Positions 25,222 to 34,040 are shown, counted from the stretch's first letter. The stretch: 64,000 bases of DNA from Bacteroidota bacterium (GCA_013697245.1 JACCXH010000056.1:1-64000), one strand, 5' to 3'. The notes: a model not told the origin generated them from the sequence alone. Program-made: numbers and translations.

Positions 25222-26667
25222 ATGAAAAAAATCTTCATTCTTATCTTATTTTTAGCTTTTCAAAAACAATTTGCACAAAACCTTGTATGTTTTACAACTC
25301 CGCAACCAGCAAAGCCTGTGGGGTCTTCAATGAAAAGTTGGATGGTATCAAATGCAAAAGCCGATTTTAATAATGATGGAATAGATGACATTTTTTCTGC
25401 TACGGTAAATGGAATTGCTCTTTTACAATCGAATGGTACTGGGTCTTTTTCCTCTGATACAATATTAGATATTGGGCTGACAACAGGGGCTGTGCTTACA
25501 GGAGATTTTAATAATGACGGTAGGGCTGATATTGCTGCGACGGTTCCAGATTCAAATAAAGTTGCGATCATTTTAGGAACTGGCACAGGAACTATACTTT
25601 CTGTTTTTGTTTTTTCTGTTGGCTTATTGCCATGCTCATTAGCTTCAGGAGATTTTAACAATGATGCAAAAATTGATCTTGCAATAGCAAATTATTCATC
25701 TAATACAGTTTCGATTTATAAAGGTGTAGGCAACGGCACTTTTACATTTCTTACAAATTATAACGTCGGTGTAAATCCTTCGATACTTATTGCAGGTGAT
25801 TTTAATAATAATGGCAACCTTGATCTGATGGTAAACTCTACAAATGCTTCATATATATTAAAAGGAAACGGCGCCGGGTTATTTGCTGTAAGTACTTTTA
25901 GCAATCTTTTGGCGACCAATTTAATTACACGAGATGTAACTGCTGATGGAAATCTTGATGTATTATATACACATTTAAACGATTCTTTAGTTTATTTGGC
26001 AAAAGGCAATGGTAATTATACATTTCTTCCGGCAATTAGCTATTCTCTTTCTCATACTAATGGATATCACACACTGAACGGACTTTATGCGGACGATTTT
26101 AATAATGATGGCAAAATGGATTTTATTTGCGCCTCAACCGATAATAGTACTTTTATATCACATGAATGTTATTTAGAAATATTCAATGGTCAGGGTTCAG
26201 GGAATTTTACAGGACCATCTAGTTTTTCCGTTTCGTCCACTGGTTTTCAAGTCCCTTTTGGTTTTATTCCTGTAGATGCTAATAATGATTCTAAACTAGA
26301 CATTGTAGTTGCTTTAGATAACGCTGGTATTATTGAAATTTTATATAACTGTAATACAGTTGGGGTAATAGAAAATTCTGAAGACAAATATGGGATTGCT
26401 CTTTATCCCAATCCTACTTCTGACATTATAAATATAAGTTTTGATCTTGAGACGGAGATTAAAAAAGTAGAGATCTTTAATGATTTTGGTCAATTGATTC
26501 ACCAAGAAATCGTTATTTTTAAAGATAACGGTACAGTAATAAATACAAAAGAATTGCCTAATGGGGTTTATCACCTTACCCTTCGACAGGCTCAGGGTTA
26601 TAATACGGTAATTGCTACTAAACAATTTGTAATTTCAAGGTATTTGAACTCTGATAATTCAAATTAA
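25222..26667 (+). CDS. FG-GAP/VCBS-repeat protein with T9SS sorting domain
   Basis: 481 residues from the ATG at 25222, or two more from 25216. A signal peptide ends at KQFAQ. Then come six or more repeats of the DFNNDGxxDI type (FG-GAP/VCBS beta-propeller blades with calcium-like Asp/Asn clusters). A C-terminal type A T9SS domain (ALYPNPTSDIINISF to the end) marks it for outer-membrane passage and surface attachment or release. The sorting domain is interrupted by residues TLRQAQGY encoded by a palindromic repeat at 26578. Function likely adhesive or structural. Confidence 0.87.
   Translation: MKKIFILILFLAFQKQFAQNLVCFTTPQPAKPVGSSMKSWMVSNAKADFNNDGIDDIFSATVNGIALLQSNGTGSFSSDTILDIGLTTGAVLTGDFNNDGRADIAATVPDSNKVAIILGTGTGTILSVFVFSVGLLPCSLASGDFNNDAKIDLAIANYSSNTVSIYKGVGNGTFTFLTNYNVGVNPSILIAGDFNNNGNLDLMVNSTNASYILKGNGAGLFAVSTFSNLLATNLITRDVTADGNLDVLYTHLNDSLVYLAKGNGNYTFLPAISYSLSHTNGYHTLNGLYADDFNNDGKMDFICASTDNSTFISHECYLEIFNGQGSGNFTGPSSFSVSSTGFQVPFGFIPVDANNDSKLDIVVALDNAGIIEILYNCNTVGVIENSEDKYGIALYPNPTSDIINISFDLETEIKKVEIFNDFGQLIHQEIVIFKDNGTVINTKELPNGVYHLTLRQAQGYNTVIATKQFVISRYLNSDNSN
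26578..26598 (+). repeat. LRQAQG-type palindromic repeat within a T9SS gene
   Basis: ACCCTTCGACAGGCTCAGGG and the next T form an inverted-repeat core with ends ACCCT/AGGGT. Read in frame it encodes TLRQAQG between two strands of the sorting domain, and the opposite strand reads LSLSKG-like. From general knowledge this sequence is a very common short repeat in Bacteroidota genomes. Confidence 0.7.
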
Positions 26668-26717
26668 TATTATTTGAACAAAATAATCAGATCTTATAGA
26701 TCGGCATTATCTTCGCT

Positions 26718-27248
26718 CTATTTTGAATCTTCCGGAAAGATACAGTCTATCAAAGATTGTTCATCGCCCATAGAGGTAGTAGTTTGTATCAGGCCGATAC
26801 CTTTTGCGTAATAATATTGGGTAAAATAATTTAACGTGATCAAATTTCCGTTCATCATTAATTTACTCTCCGCTTCTATCATCATCACGTTCTCAAAGGT
26901 TTTGCCCTTTACTTCCTTTACAGAGCCAATTTCTTTAACCGTCATTACTAAAATACTGTCCAGGCCGTTGGCCTTAAATTTTATTTCCCAGGTATCGCCT
27001 ACAGGAGCATTATCTTTTAACAAGGTATTAATAGTCCCGTCCTCAAAAGAATCGGTTACATAATCATTTCCTTCTTTACGAAAGATCTGGTTCTTGTTCA
27101 TTAACGAGTTGACCATTGTAAACTCATTAGGCTTTTCGGGGTTAACCGCCGCGATCATATTTGTGTAGGAAGAGCCATCTTTGCTTAAATAAACCCAACC
27201 ACAACCTACTTCGAGTGGATAATAAACTTCTACGCCACCTAATATCAT
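26718..27248 (-). CDS. Protein of unknown function
   Basis: 176 residues, no signal peptide from the ATG at 27248. An in-frame stop 31 nt upstream leaves no room for a longer product. Beta-rich sequence with YYPLEVGCGWVYLSKDG, GDTWEIKF and YYAKGIGLIQT, resembling beta-barrel lipid- or ligand-binding folds in pattern only. It follows the 27283-27738 gene by 34 nt. Confidence 0.7.
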   Translation of the reverse strand: MILGGVEVYYPLEVGCGWVYLSKDGSSYTNMIAAVNPEKPNEFTMVNSLMNKNQIFRKEGNDYVTDSFEDGTINTLLKDNAPVGDTWEIKFKANGLDSILVMTVKEIGSVKEVKGKTFENVMMIEAESKLMMNGNLITLNYFTQYYYAKGIGLIQTTTSMGDEQSLIDCIFPEDSK

Positions 27249-27282
27249 AATCTTTGATTTAATTTTTTCACTATAAATTTAA

Positions 27283-27738
27283 CTACTCACGGTAAAAGAA
27301 AATATTTTCTATCACCACTTTTTCTTCTTTTTTATTGATTATTTTAACCAGTATCCTGTTCTTTTGATAAGATGATGGGCCATCAATTAAACTAATAAGG
27401 CCAAATACCTTTTTAAAGCCTTTGGTGTCGGGCATTTCGTTTATTACAAATTGCGATTCGTATTTTAAGCCCGGCATATAATTTAATTTTACAAGGCTAT
27501 CGTTAGAGGTCTTTAAAAGTTTTCCGTTCTCAACATAAACGGTTACATATTTTTTTAAAGAGTCAGGAACTACCAAATAAAAAACATTGGTTGAGTTTTT
27601 TACAACAGAGTCGGTTGAGTTGCCTTTATTAAAAAAATAAATTAGGTTTGAGTTCTTTTGAAATTTTATTTTTGCGGGTGTTTGGGAATATATATTTCCT
27701 GAAATAAAAATAATAAGGAAATAAAAAACAGATCTCAT
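27283..27738 (-). CDS. Secreted protein of unknown function
   Basis: 151 residues with a signal peptide (MRSVFYFLIIFISGNIYSQ). The mature part is beta-rich and ends in KEEKVVIENIFFYRE. No family recognised. It lies 15 nt downstream of tatA, probably in the same transcript. Confidence 0.68.
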   Translation of the reverse strand: MRSVFYFLIIFISGNIYSQTPAKIKFQKNSNLIYFFNKGNSTDSVVKNSTNVFYLVVPDSLKKYVTVYVENGKLLKTSNDSLVKLNYMPGLKYESQFVINEMPDTKGFKKVFGLISLIDGPSSYQKNRILVKIINKKEEKVVIENIFFYRE

Positions 27739-27753
27739 ATTAATCCTTTCAGG

Positions 27754-28005
27754 TTATTCTTTTTCAATTTCTTTTTTTATTTCCTGAATGTGTTCGTTCA
27801 CCTGTTCGGTAATTCCACCGGTGCTATTTTGAATATCTTTTTGTATACCGCTGGTAGCATCTTTAAACTCTCTTATGCCCTTGCCCAAAGTTTTCGCAAT
27901 GCTTGGAATGCCCTTGCCGCCGAATAAAAGCAAGATCACAAATAAAATAATAATTACTTCGCCACCACCTAAATTTAAAAATAATATAAACTGATTGAAT
28001 GTCAT
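27754..28005 (-). CDS. tatA: Twin-arginine translocase subunit TatA
   Basis: 83 residues: an N-terminal membrane helix (about 10-30, GGGEVIIILFVILLLFGG), the family FG-x-K-G-I-P hinge, an amphipathic helix (AKTLGKGIREFKDATSG) and a charged, flexible tail. TatA oligomers form the pore of the Tat system together with TatC, encoded at 12216. The gene follows a 35-residue membrane ORF by one base. Confidence 0.93.
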   Translation of the reverse strand: MTFNQFILFLNLGGGEVIIILFVILLLFGGKGIPSIAKTLGKGIREFKDATSGIQKDIQNSTGGITEQVNEHIQEIKKEIEKE

Positions 28006-28006
28006 T

Positions 28007-28114
28007 TTAATTTTTCCTCCTCATAAATCTAAAAACAACTACTGCGCCGGTAATAAAAACGATAGCTACAAAAGCTATAATTAAAAGGTCACTTAGGTCA
28101 ACTCCTTTACTCAT
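28007..28114 (-). CDS. 35-residue single-span membrane protein next to tatA
   Basis: Small ORF beginning MSKGVDLSDLLIIAFVAIVF, with a 20-residue hydrophobic segment and a basic end (RFMRRKN). Its stop is separated from the tatA start by a single base, and an AGGAGG-like run near its 3' end precedes tatA. Translational coupling, single-span topology and a positive cytoplasmic tail suggest a real peptide. The function is unknown. Confidence 0.55.
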   Translation of the reverse strand: MSKGVDLSDLLIIAFVAIVFITGAVVVFRFMRRKN

Positions 28115-28134
28115 GGTACAAATTTACTAATAAA

Positions 28135-29085
28135 TTACTCTTCTTCTATCCCTATATGAATAAGCGCGTCGCCCTGGTTTACTACCGGTTGGTTGTTAAT
28201 GCCTACAATATACCCGTTAGTAGGGCTCAGTATCTTATCTTCAGCCTCGCCAAAAGGATTACAGATCACGCCTAAAAGATCGCCCTTACGCACATAAGCG
28301 CCATTGTTGGCATTCATGTGAAAAAGCCCGCTGTTATTGGCGCGTACCCAGGTATCTTTTTTTATTTTAACAGAAGGGTTAGGTGGCAAATCAAAATCTA
28401 TCATATCATATGAGCGCATTAAACGTAAACAACCATTTACCCCTTCATTTATGGCTAAATAATCAAAGCGCATACTTTCGCCGCCTTCATACACTAAAAT
28501 TGGTTTTCCTTTTTTTGCGGCTTCTTTTCTAAACGTACCATCACGGTAAGTACTATCAATAATTAAAGAGGTAGCAAAACGTTCGGCCAAAGCCACATTG
28601 TCCGGAAAATCGAAAACACAGCGCAATTGCGGGTAGTTATTTATTTTTGCGCCACCGGTATGAAAATCGAAACCAAAATCAATAATGGGTACAATATGTT
28701 TCATAAGATCATACGCGATCCTGCTTCCCAATGAGCCTGTTTTTGTGCCGGGAAAACAACGGTTTAAATCACGACCATCCGGCAAATCGCGGCTGCCATA
28801 TAAAAAGGAAACCACATTAATAACCGGTATAGCAACCAGCGTGCCGCATTTAAGATTCTCTATTTCATCGCGCGAAATTATTTTACGAATAATTTCTATG
28901 CCGTTGGTTTCTTCTCCATGCATGCCCGCGCATAATAAAATAGCGGGCCCTGGTTTTTTTGAATGGATCACATGAACAGGGATCTCTATCTTTGTTTTTG
29001 TATGTAACTCATACGAATTTAAGATAACTGTTTTTGTTTGACCGGGCTCAATAGACTGGCCGTTGATGGTAATTGTTTTTTGCAC
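28135..29085 (-). CDS. AstE/AspA-type zinc carboxypeptidase (M14-like)
   Basis: 316 residues. Zinc-ligand motif GMHGEETNG, then DLNRCFPG and DFHTGG match the succinylglutamate desuccinylase/aspartoacylase superfamily, which removes acyl or amino-acyl groups. A C-terminal barrel-like domain includes GVICNPFGEAEDKILSPTNG. It is the last gene of the operon with rimK and a retropepsin-like protease. This neighbourhood suggests a role in trimming or recycling glutamate adducts and not in arginine catabolism. Confidence 0.85.
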   Translation of the reverse strand: MQKTITINGQSIEPGQTKTVILNSYELHTKTKIEIPVHVIHSKKPGPAILLCAGMHGEETNGIEIIRKIISRDEIENLKCGTLVAIPVINVVSFLYGSRDLPDGRDLNRCFPGTKTGSLGSRIAYDLMKHIVPIIDFGFDFHTGGAKINNYPQLRCVFDFPDNVALAERFATSLIIDSTYRDGTFRKEAAKKGKPILVYEGGESMRFDYLAINEGVNGCLRLMRSYDMIDFDLPPNPSVKIKKDTWVRANNSGLFHMNANNGAYVRKGDLLGVICNPFGEAEDKILSPTNGYIVGINNQPVVNQGDALIHIGIEEE

Positions 29086-29107
29086 TTTTAATTTCTTGTT
29101 TTAAGAT

Positions 29108-30004
29108 CTATTCTCCGGGTTTATTAAATTCATTACGTTCTACATACTCAATTATTTTTCCGGCAATATCAATTCCGGTAGCTCCTTCAATGCCTTCCAG
29201 TCCTGGCGAAGAATTAACTTCCATTACTAACGGTCCACGGCTTGACTGTAAAAGATCTACCCCGGCAATACCAAGGCCTAATTTTTTTGCCGATTTTATT
29301 GCTGTTGCCCTTTCTTCGGCTGTTAGCTCAATTACTTTAGCCGTACCACCGCGGTGCAAATTACTTCTAAACTCACCTTCTTTTGCCTGGCGCTTCATAG
29401 AGCCTACCACTTGCCCGTCTACCACAAACACACGAAGATCGGCTCCACCAGCTTCTTTAATGAATTCCTGAACCAACATATTTGCTTTTAATTTCATAAA
29501 AGCCTCTAGTACACTTTTAGCCGCTTTTTGATTTTCGGCCAAAATAACACCAATACCTTGTGTTCCTTCTAATAATTTTACTACGCATGGTGCGCCACCA
29601 ACACTCTCAATTACATTATCAATATCCTTATCTTTTGGCGATGAAGCAAAAGCTGTTTTAGGAATACCAATACCCGCACGCGCTAATATTTGCAGGCTCC
29701 GCAGCTTATCCCTCGAACGCACTAATGCCTGCGACTCTACCGCAGTAAATATTTTCATCATCTCAAACTGGCGCACAACTGCCGAGCCGTAAAAAGTTGC
29801 TGAAGCACCAATTCTTGGTATCACTGCATTAATGTCTTTAACTTCTTTACCGTTAAAATAAATATGTGGCCTGCCCGCTTCTATTACCAGAACACATTTC
29901 ATGTGGTCGAGTAAAACAACATGGTGGCCGCGTTTTTCTGCCGCTTCAATTAAACGCTTTGTAGAATACAAATTTTTATTCCGTGAAAGGATGGCAATAT
30001 TCAT
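29108..30004 (-). CDS. rimK: RimK-type ATP-grasp glutamate ligase
   Basis: 298 residues, close to the E. coli RimK length of 300. [23 protein letters not shown] at the N-terminus, [13 protein letters not shown], the ATP-grasp core [34 protein letters not shown], and metal ligands in [14 protein letters not shown]. RimK adds glutamate residues to ribosomal protein S6 or makes poly-glutamate. It lies 6 nt after the retropepsin-like protease gene and 22 nt before the hydrolase, within one operon. Confidence 0.92.
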   Translation of the reverse strand: MNIAILSRNKNLYSTKRLIEAAEKRGHHVVLLDHMKCVLVIEAGRPHIYFNGKEVKDINAVIPRIGASATFYGSAVVRQFEMMKIFTAVESQALVRSRDKLRSLQILARAGIGIPKTAFASSPKDKDIDNVIESVGGAPCVVKLLEGTQGIGVILAENQKAAKSVLEAFMKLKANMLVQEFIKEAGGADLRVFVVDGQVVGSMKRQAKEGEFRSNLHRGGTAKVIELTAEERATAIKSAKKLGLGIAGVDLLQSSRGPLVMEVNSSPGLEGIEGATGIDIAGKIIEYVERNEFNKPGE

Positions 30005-30010
30005 AACACT

Positions 30011-30481
30011 TTATTTTATTTGAATTTGTTTAAGTACTTTTCTTGAGATCTTTTTTCCGCCGGTGTGTGTTTGGTTAACATCAATAATAAATTTTGCCTT
30101 TAATAATTTACGGCCAATTAAAACATCGTAACGCATCGAGGCCCTGTCGGAAAGTGAAATGGTTGACCAGATCTTTTTTCTGCCGATCTTAACAAGCGTT
30201 CTTATAATATAACGTTCTTCTACCTCGCCAAAAGAATTTTTAATGGCTTTTAACGAAAAATCTTCGAAGCGTTGCATTTTATGATTTTTATTGTCGGAAA
30301 AGACAACAAAATAGAGTGTCTTTTTTGAGTCCTCTGTTTTAATATAAATTTCAGAGCAGTGAATGGAAGAAGTATAAGCGCCGGTATCTATTTTTGCTTC
30401 TACATTAAAAACATCCAGCAAAGGAAAATCTACAAACTCCCGTCTGCCAATTAATCTTAAGCTATTTTTTTTCTCCGGCAT
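30011..30481 (-). CDS. Retropepsin-like aspartic protease (RimB/Zn_protease family)
   Basis: 156 residues. KIDTGAYTSSIHC (Asp32) is the DTGA motif of the family formerly annotated as ATP-dependent zinc protease, a retropepsin fold. In Pseudomonas a homologue, RimB, works with RimK by cleaving glutamates added to S6. YDVLIGRKLLKAKFIIDVNQ and the basic end are also typical. The start overlaps the preceding FAD oxidoreductase gene by 20 nt. Confidence 0.87.
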   Translation of the reverse strand: MPEKKNSLRLIGRREFVDFPLLDVFNVEAKIDTGAYTSSIHCSEIYIKTEDSKKTLYFVVFSDNKNHKMQRFEDFSLKAIKNSFGEVEERYIIRTLVKIGRKKIWSTISLSDRASMRYDVLIGRKLLKAKFIIDVNQTHTGGKKISRKVLKQIQIK

Positions 30482-31529
30482 AAAGTGAATAAAAGCGTAC
30501 CACGTTTACTTCTGTAGGCAGCGCTTCTTTTTGCAAGTAGAAATTTACGAACTTTTTTGCAAAATAAGGTGCTAACATCACGCCTTTTGTGCCTAAACCA
30601 TTAAAAATAAACAAATTATTATAGCCCGGATGCGCTCCTATAATTGGTCGCCGGTCGCTTGAAGAAGGCCTTATACCTGCCTGTTGCCGGGTAATAGTGT
30701 AATTACAGTTAATTAATTGTGCTAGCTTTTCTTCCAGTTCGTGGAAGCCTTTTTGGGTTTTTTCTTCATCAAGATCTGTCCATTCATAGGTAGCGCCTAC
30801 TTTAAAAGTACCGTTGCTTTGGCCCATAATAAAACCGTTCTTATTTAAAATATGCTCTTTAATTTTTAGGTCCGGCGCTGTAATTTCAAGTATTTCTCCT
30901 TTGGCTGGCTTAAGTGGCACCCAATTAAAAAAAGGATTATTTTTTACCAGGTAGCCTTCGCAAAAAATAATATTTTTAGCGATTACATTTTTGTACGATA
31001 GGTGATCGGCATCTATTTTTAATTGTTCGTGCTCAAAGGTTTCATCCATTAAATGTTCTTTAAAGAAATGATCTGTTGCATTTAAAAATTCGATTACATT
31101 TAAATTACCACTTTGTTTTACAAGGCCAACCTGTTTGGAGATTTTACAGTTTAGCAGATCTAAAGAATTATCATCGCGGAGTGTGTCGTCTAAAAATTCG
31201 CTCAGTTCAAGACTTGCTTTATTTAACCATAATTTTTTTTCTTGCTCTTCGACAAATGACCGTATGATGGAACGTTGCGTAATGAGTTTTTTATCTAATC
31301 GTCTTTCACAGTTGCTGTAAAATTCATTTAAATAAACAATAAGTTCATTTGCCAGCCAGCTTTTGGTTAAGCGTTTAAACACAATTGGGTTCCAAATACC
31401 GGCAGCCACTTTTGAACAGCTGCTTAAATTTTGGTTACCAATAATTTTAAATGATCGCTTTTCTTCTAAAAGTGTATGAGCTATAACACTTGCTGCAAGT
31501 CCCCTTCCGACGATAATAAAATCGATCAT
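30462..31529 (-). CDS. FAD-dependent oxidoreductase (D-amino-acid oxidase-like)
   Basis: 355 residues. An N-terminal FAD-binding fold, FIIVGRGLAAS (glycines at 8 and 10), is followed by SKVAAGIWNPIVFKR. The C-terminal FAD-contact region is GIRPSSSDRRPIIGAHPGYNNLFIFNGLGTKG. The substrate is unknown. Family members oxidise amines or amino acids. It is encoded first in a unit with the protease, rimK and hydrolase genes, and its end overlaps the protease start. Confidence 0.82.
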   Translation of the reverse strand: MIDFIIVGRGLAASVIAHTLLEEKRSFKIIGNQNLSSCSKVAAGIWNPIVFKRLTKSWLANELIVYLNEFYSNCERRLDKKLITQRSIIRSFVEEQEKKLWLNKASLELSEFLDDTLRDDNSLDLLNCKISKQVGLVKQSGNLNVIEFLNATDHFFKEHLMDETFEHEQLKIDADHLSYKNVIAKNIIFCEGYLVKNNPFFNWVPLKPAKGEILEITAPDLKIKEHILNKNGFIMGQSNGTFKVGATYEWTDLDEEKTQKGFHELEEKLAQLINCNYTITRQQAGIRPSSSDRRPIIGAHPGYNNLFIFNGLGTKGVMLAPYFAKKFVNFYLQKEALPTEVNVVRFYSLYAGEKK

Positions 31530-32152
31530 TTTTTATTTTCTGATCTTACGTGTGGGTTAAAATTCTTTTTAAGGCCCCTGTATGCGCCCGAAAAGAACAA
31601 AAATAACTTAATGCCAATTACTCTTTGCTTGTAACTTAATTCAGCAAATAATTCGGCACCAATTCCAATATCATAGGCTAATTTGGTAGTGGCTTGTCCG
31701 CAGGCGTAAACTCCTATGCCCTTGTAAAATTCGGGCCTGAAAGTATTCGCTGTATCGGGTACACCAACTACACCATAAAAAAAAGTGGGGCCTCCAAAAA
31801 ACGCAACGTTATATTTAGATGATTCTTTTCTGTAACCATACCCTATACGTGCCTGCGTTTGGCTGTTATCTAAAATTTTAAGTCCGCTTATGGCAATACC
31901 CGCCTGAAAATATTCGCGACGAATGTGAAAATGAAAATCAAGTCCCATACCCTGTTGCACTTCAGAGCGTAAACTAGTATTATAAAAAGACGGGCCAAGG
32001 GTTATGTAACTATTGTATTTACGATAGCGTTTACCATCGTTTATGATCTCTTCTTTTCTATCATACTTCGGCTCTGAAGGTATAAGAATGGGCTCCTGCG
32101 CTAAAAGGTCAAAGCCATATAAAAGGGTAACTATGAGGACGTATTTTCTGAT
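31526..32152 (-). CDS. Secreted beta-barrel-like protein with anomalous start
   Basis: The frame stays open well upstream of the first GTG (31960) and includes a clear signal peptide reading RKYVLIVTLLYGFDLLAQ. In that frame no ATG, GTG or TTG exists upstream of the signal peptide. The codon at the expected place (32152-32150) is ATC. From there the product has 208 residues, ending in alternating hydrophobic and glycine/aromatic strands typical of an outer-membrane barrel. Possible causes: non-standard initiation, a point mutation, or a sequencing error. The C-terminal end overlaps the FAD oxidoreductase start by 4 nt. Confidence 0.6.
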   Translation of the reverse strand: MRKYVLIVTLLYGFDLLAQEPILIPSEPKYDRKEEIINDGKRYRKYNSYITLGPSFYNTSLRSEVQQGMGLDFHFHIRREYFQAGIAISGLKILDNSQTQARIGYGYRKESSKYNVAFFGGPTFFYGVVGVPDTANTFRPEFYKGIGVYACGQATTKLAYDIGIGAELFAELSYKQRVIGIKLFLFFSGAYRGLKKNFNPHVRSENKK

Positions 32153-32156
32153 ATGA

Positions 32157-32164
32157 CAAAGATA
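32157..32164 (-). promoter_or_regulatory. -7 promoter element of the barrel-like gene
   Basis: Read on the minus strand, TATCTTTG matches TAnnTTTG exactly. It ends only 4 bases before the ATC codon at the start of the signal peptide, so the transcript would begin essentially at that codon. Confidence 0.45.
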
Positions 32165-32241
32165 GACAGAATATTAATTTAGAGGCTAATATTATGGTCC
32201 GAAACTTTGTAAAATGGCAGTTATTATTGATAAGTGGCGAA

Positions 32242-32880
32242 TTAGCTTAGAAAAGGGTTATTTTGCTTTTCATAACCAATAGTGGTGCTAGGCCCGTGGC
32301 CACTATATACTTTTACATCATCCGGCAATACAAATAATTTTTCGCGGATAGACTGCAATAATGTATCATGATCGCCCTTTGGCAGATCGGTGCGGCCAAT
32401 ACTGTTTTGAAACAATACATCGCCGCTTATCAGTAGTTTATTTTCTTTATTGTAAAACGAGATGCTGCCGGGTGAATGACCAGGTGTAAAAATAGTTTCA
32501 AATTCATACACACCTAAATTGATCTTATCGCCGGGTAAAATAAACTTTTCAGGAAAAGGAGATGGATCGCAAGGAACATTATACATGGCGGCAGTTTCAG
32601 GCAAACGTTCAATAAAAAATAATTCTTCCTCATGCGTTTCAGGAAGCAAACCATAAGTATCAAAAATAAATTTGTTTCCAAGAATATGATCGATATGGGC
32701 ATGCGTTAAAAGTAAACGACTGAGTTTTAATTTCTTTTCTTCGATAAAATTTTTAAGAATGGTATTTTCTGAAGAAGTATAATTTCCCGGATCGATTATA
32801 AAAGCTGTGCCCTCATCATCATAAAGCAAGTAAGTGTTTTGCGAAAAAGGGTTGAAGGTAAAAGATTTTAAATACAACAT
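32242..32880 (-). CDS. MBL-fold metallohydrolase (glyoxalase II-like)
   Basis: 212 residues. The metal-binding motif THAHIDH (His60, His62, Asp64, His65) is followed by TPGHSPGSISFYN, LISGDVLF and a terminal YSGHGPSTTIGYEK. These are the ligands of a binuclear zinc hydrolase of the hydroxyacylglutathione hydrolase-like subfamily. The substrate is undetermined. It lies 2 nt after the amidohydrolase gene. Confidence 0.92.
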   Translation of the reverse strand: MLYLKSFTFNPFSQNTYLLYDDEGTAFIIDPGNYTSSENTILKNFIEEKKLKLSRLLLTHAHIDHILGNKFIFDTYGLLPETHEEELFFIERLPETAAMYNVPCDPSPFPEKFILPGDKINLGVYEFETIFTPGHSPGSISFYNKENKLLISGDVLFQNSIGRTDLPKGDHDTLLQSIREKLFVLPDDVKVYSGHGPSTTIGYEKQNNPFLS

Positions 32881-32882
32881 AC

Positions 32883-34040
32883 TTATATTATTTTTTGCGT
32901 GAGTGAAAGTTGATCATTTTTAAAATTCACAAGATTTAAACCTGCATTTTTTCCCGGAATTAAAGTTCCAAATTCATTTTCAATGTTTAAAGCAACAGCA
33001 CCATTATAAGTTAATATTTGAAGAGCATTTTCTAACGTAAATTGTTGTGTGTGTTTTAAAATTATATTGGCCTCGGCTAAAAGATCCAGACCATCATTAC
33101 TTGCAAGGCTATCGGTACCCAGGCAAATGCTATTAACCTGGTCTTTAAACAAACTATAATCGGGTAATTTATTCTCGATGTATAAATTAGCCTTCGGACA
33201 AAAACAGAAAAAACAATTTTTATCTGCAGCCAAGTGTACATCTTCTTCGGTAGAAAAAGTATTATGCACCAGCATCACTTTTTGGTTGTTGAAGCTGTTG
33301 ATATAAGATCTTAAACTTGAGCATCCAGGCGCTTTGAACCAACTGATATCTGCTTTTAAAAAATCATACAATCCTTTAAAGTCATTTTCTTTCCCAAAAA
33401 AGAATTTTGTTTCTTCTTCTGTTTCCTGGTTATGAATAGATAATGGTAAATTATTTTCTTTGTCAAACTTTGCAATACGTTCTATCAATTGTAACGATGT
33501 GCTGTAAGGCGCGTGAGGCGCTAAGCTTCCCGGTAGGTCTAGCGACTGTAATAATTTTAAAAAAGGGAAACTTAAGTCAAACATCATACTTTCATTTGCC
33601 GGATTCAATCCTAAGATCTCAATGAAAGTATGGTATTTTATTTTAGACTTTTGTTTGGTTTTAAAACTATCATCACCATTACTAATATCTCCTACAGCTA
33701 AAATTCCGTTCTTCCACATCTCTTCATCAGCAGCGGACGCACTCTCCTGAATTTTTTCTTTTGAAACGCCGCTCATGCGTTGCATGATGATGTGTTTACC
33801 AAAACCCGGAATACCAGTGTGTTTTTGAATTTTGCCTTTTAAATGGCTGAGTTCTAAATGGCAATGCGCATTTACAAAACCCGGTGTGATGATCCCATCA
33901 AAAACCTCGATTTTATCTTTTTGAACTGTATTTTCAGCAACGATCTCTTTTAACGCATTTTGGCCGTCAATTACCAATAACGAGCCTTCCGGCAACCATT
34001 GCTTGCCGTTAAAGACCTTATTTGCTTTTAAAAATCGCAC
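32883..34040 (-). CDS. Amidohydrolase/chlorohydrolase-type deaminase
   Basis: 385 residues with the amidohydrolase core: GFVNAHCHLELSHLKG (His59/His61 metal ligands), LAPHAPYSTS, SIHNQETEEE, VLVHNTF and GTDSLASNDGLDLL. The family covers cytosine, guanine and aminofutalosine deaminases. The NAHCHLELSHLKG form is often seen in aminodeoxyfutalosine-deaminase-like proteins, but no menaquinone genes are near, so the substrate stays open. Confidence 0.88.
   Translation of the reverse strand: MRFLKANKVFNGKQWLPEGSLLVIDGQNALKEIVAENTVQKDKIEVFDGIITPGFVNAHCHLELSHLKGKIQKHTGIPGFGKHIIMQRMSGVSKEKIQESASAADEEMWKNGILAVGDISNGDDSFKTKQKSKIKYHTFIEILGLNPANESMMFDLSFPFLKLLQSLDLPGSLAPHAPYSTSLQLIERIAKFDKENNLPLSIHNQETEEETKFFFGKENDFKGLYDFLKADISWFKAPGCSSLRSYINSFNNQKVMLVHNTFSTEEDVHLAADKNCFFCFCPKANLYIENKLPDYSLFKDQVNSICLGTDSLASNDGLDLLAEANIILKHTQQFTLENALQILTYNGAVALNIENEFGTLIPGKNAGLNLVNFKNDQLSLTQKII

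Noticed and set aside
31526-31960. GTG at 31960 as the true start of the barrel-like protein
   Set aside because: It would discard a clear signal peptide that lies in frame just upstream, so a longer product is more likely despite its odd start codon.
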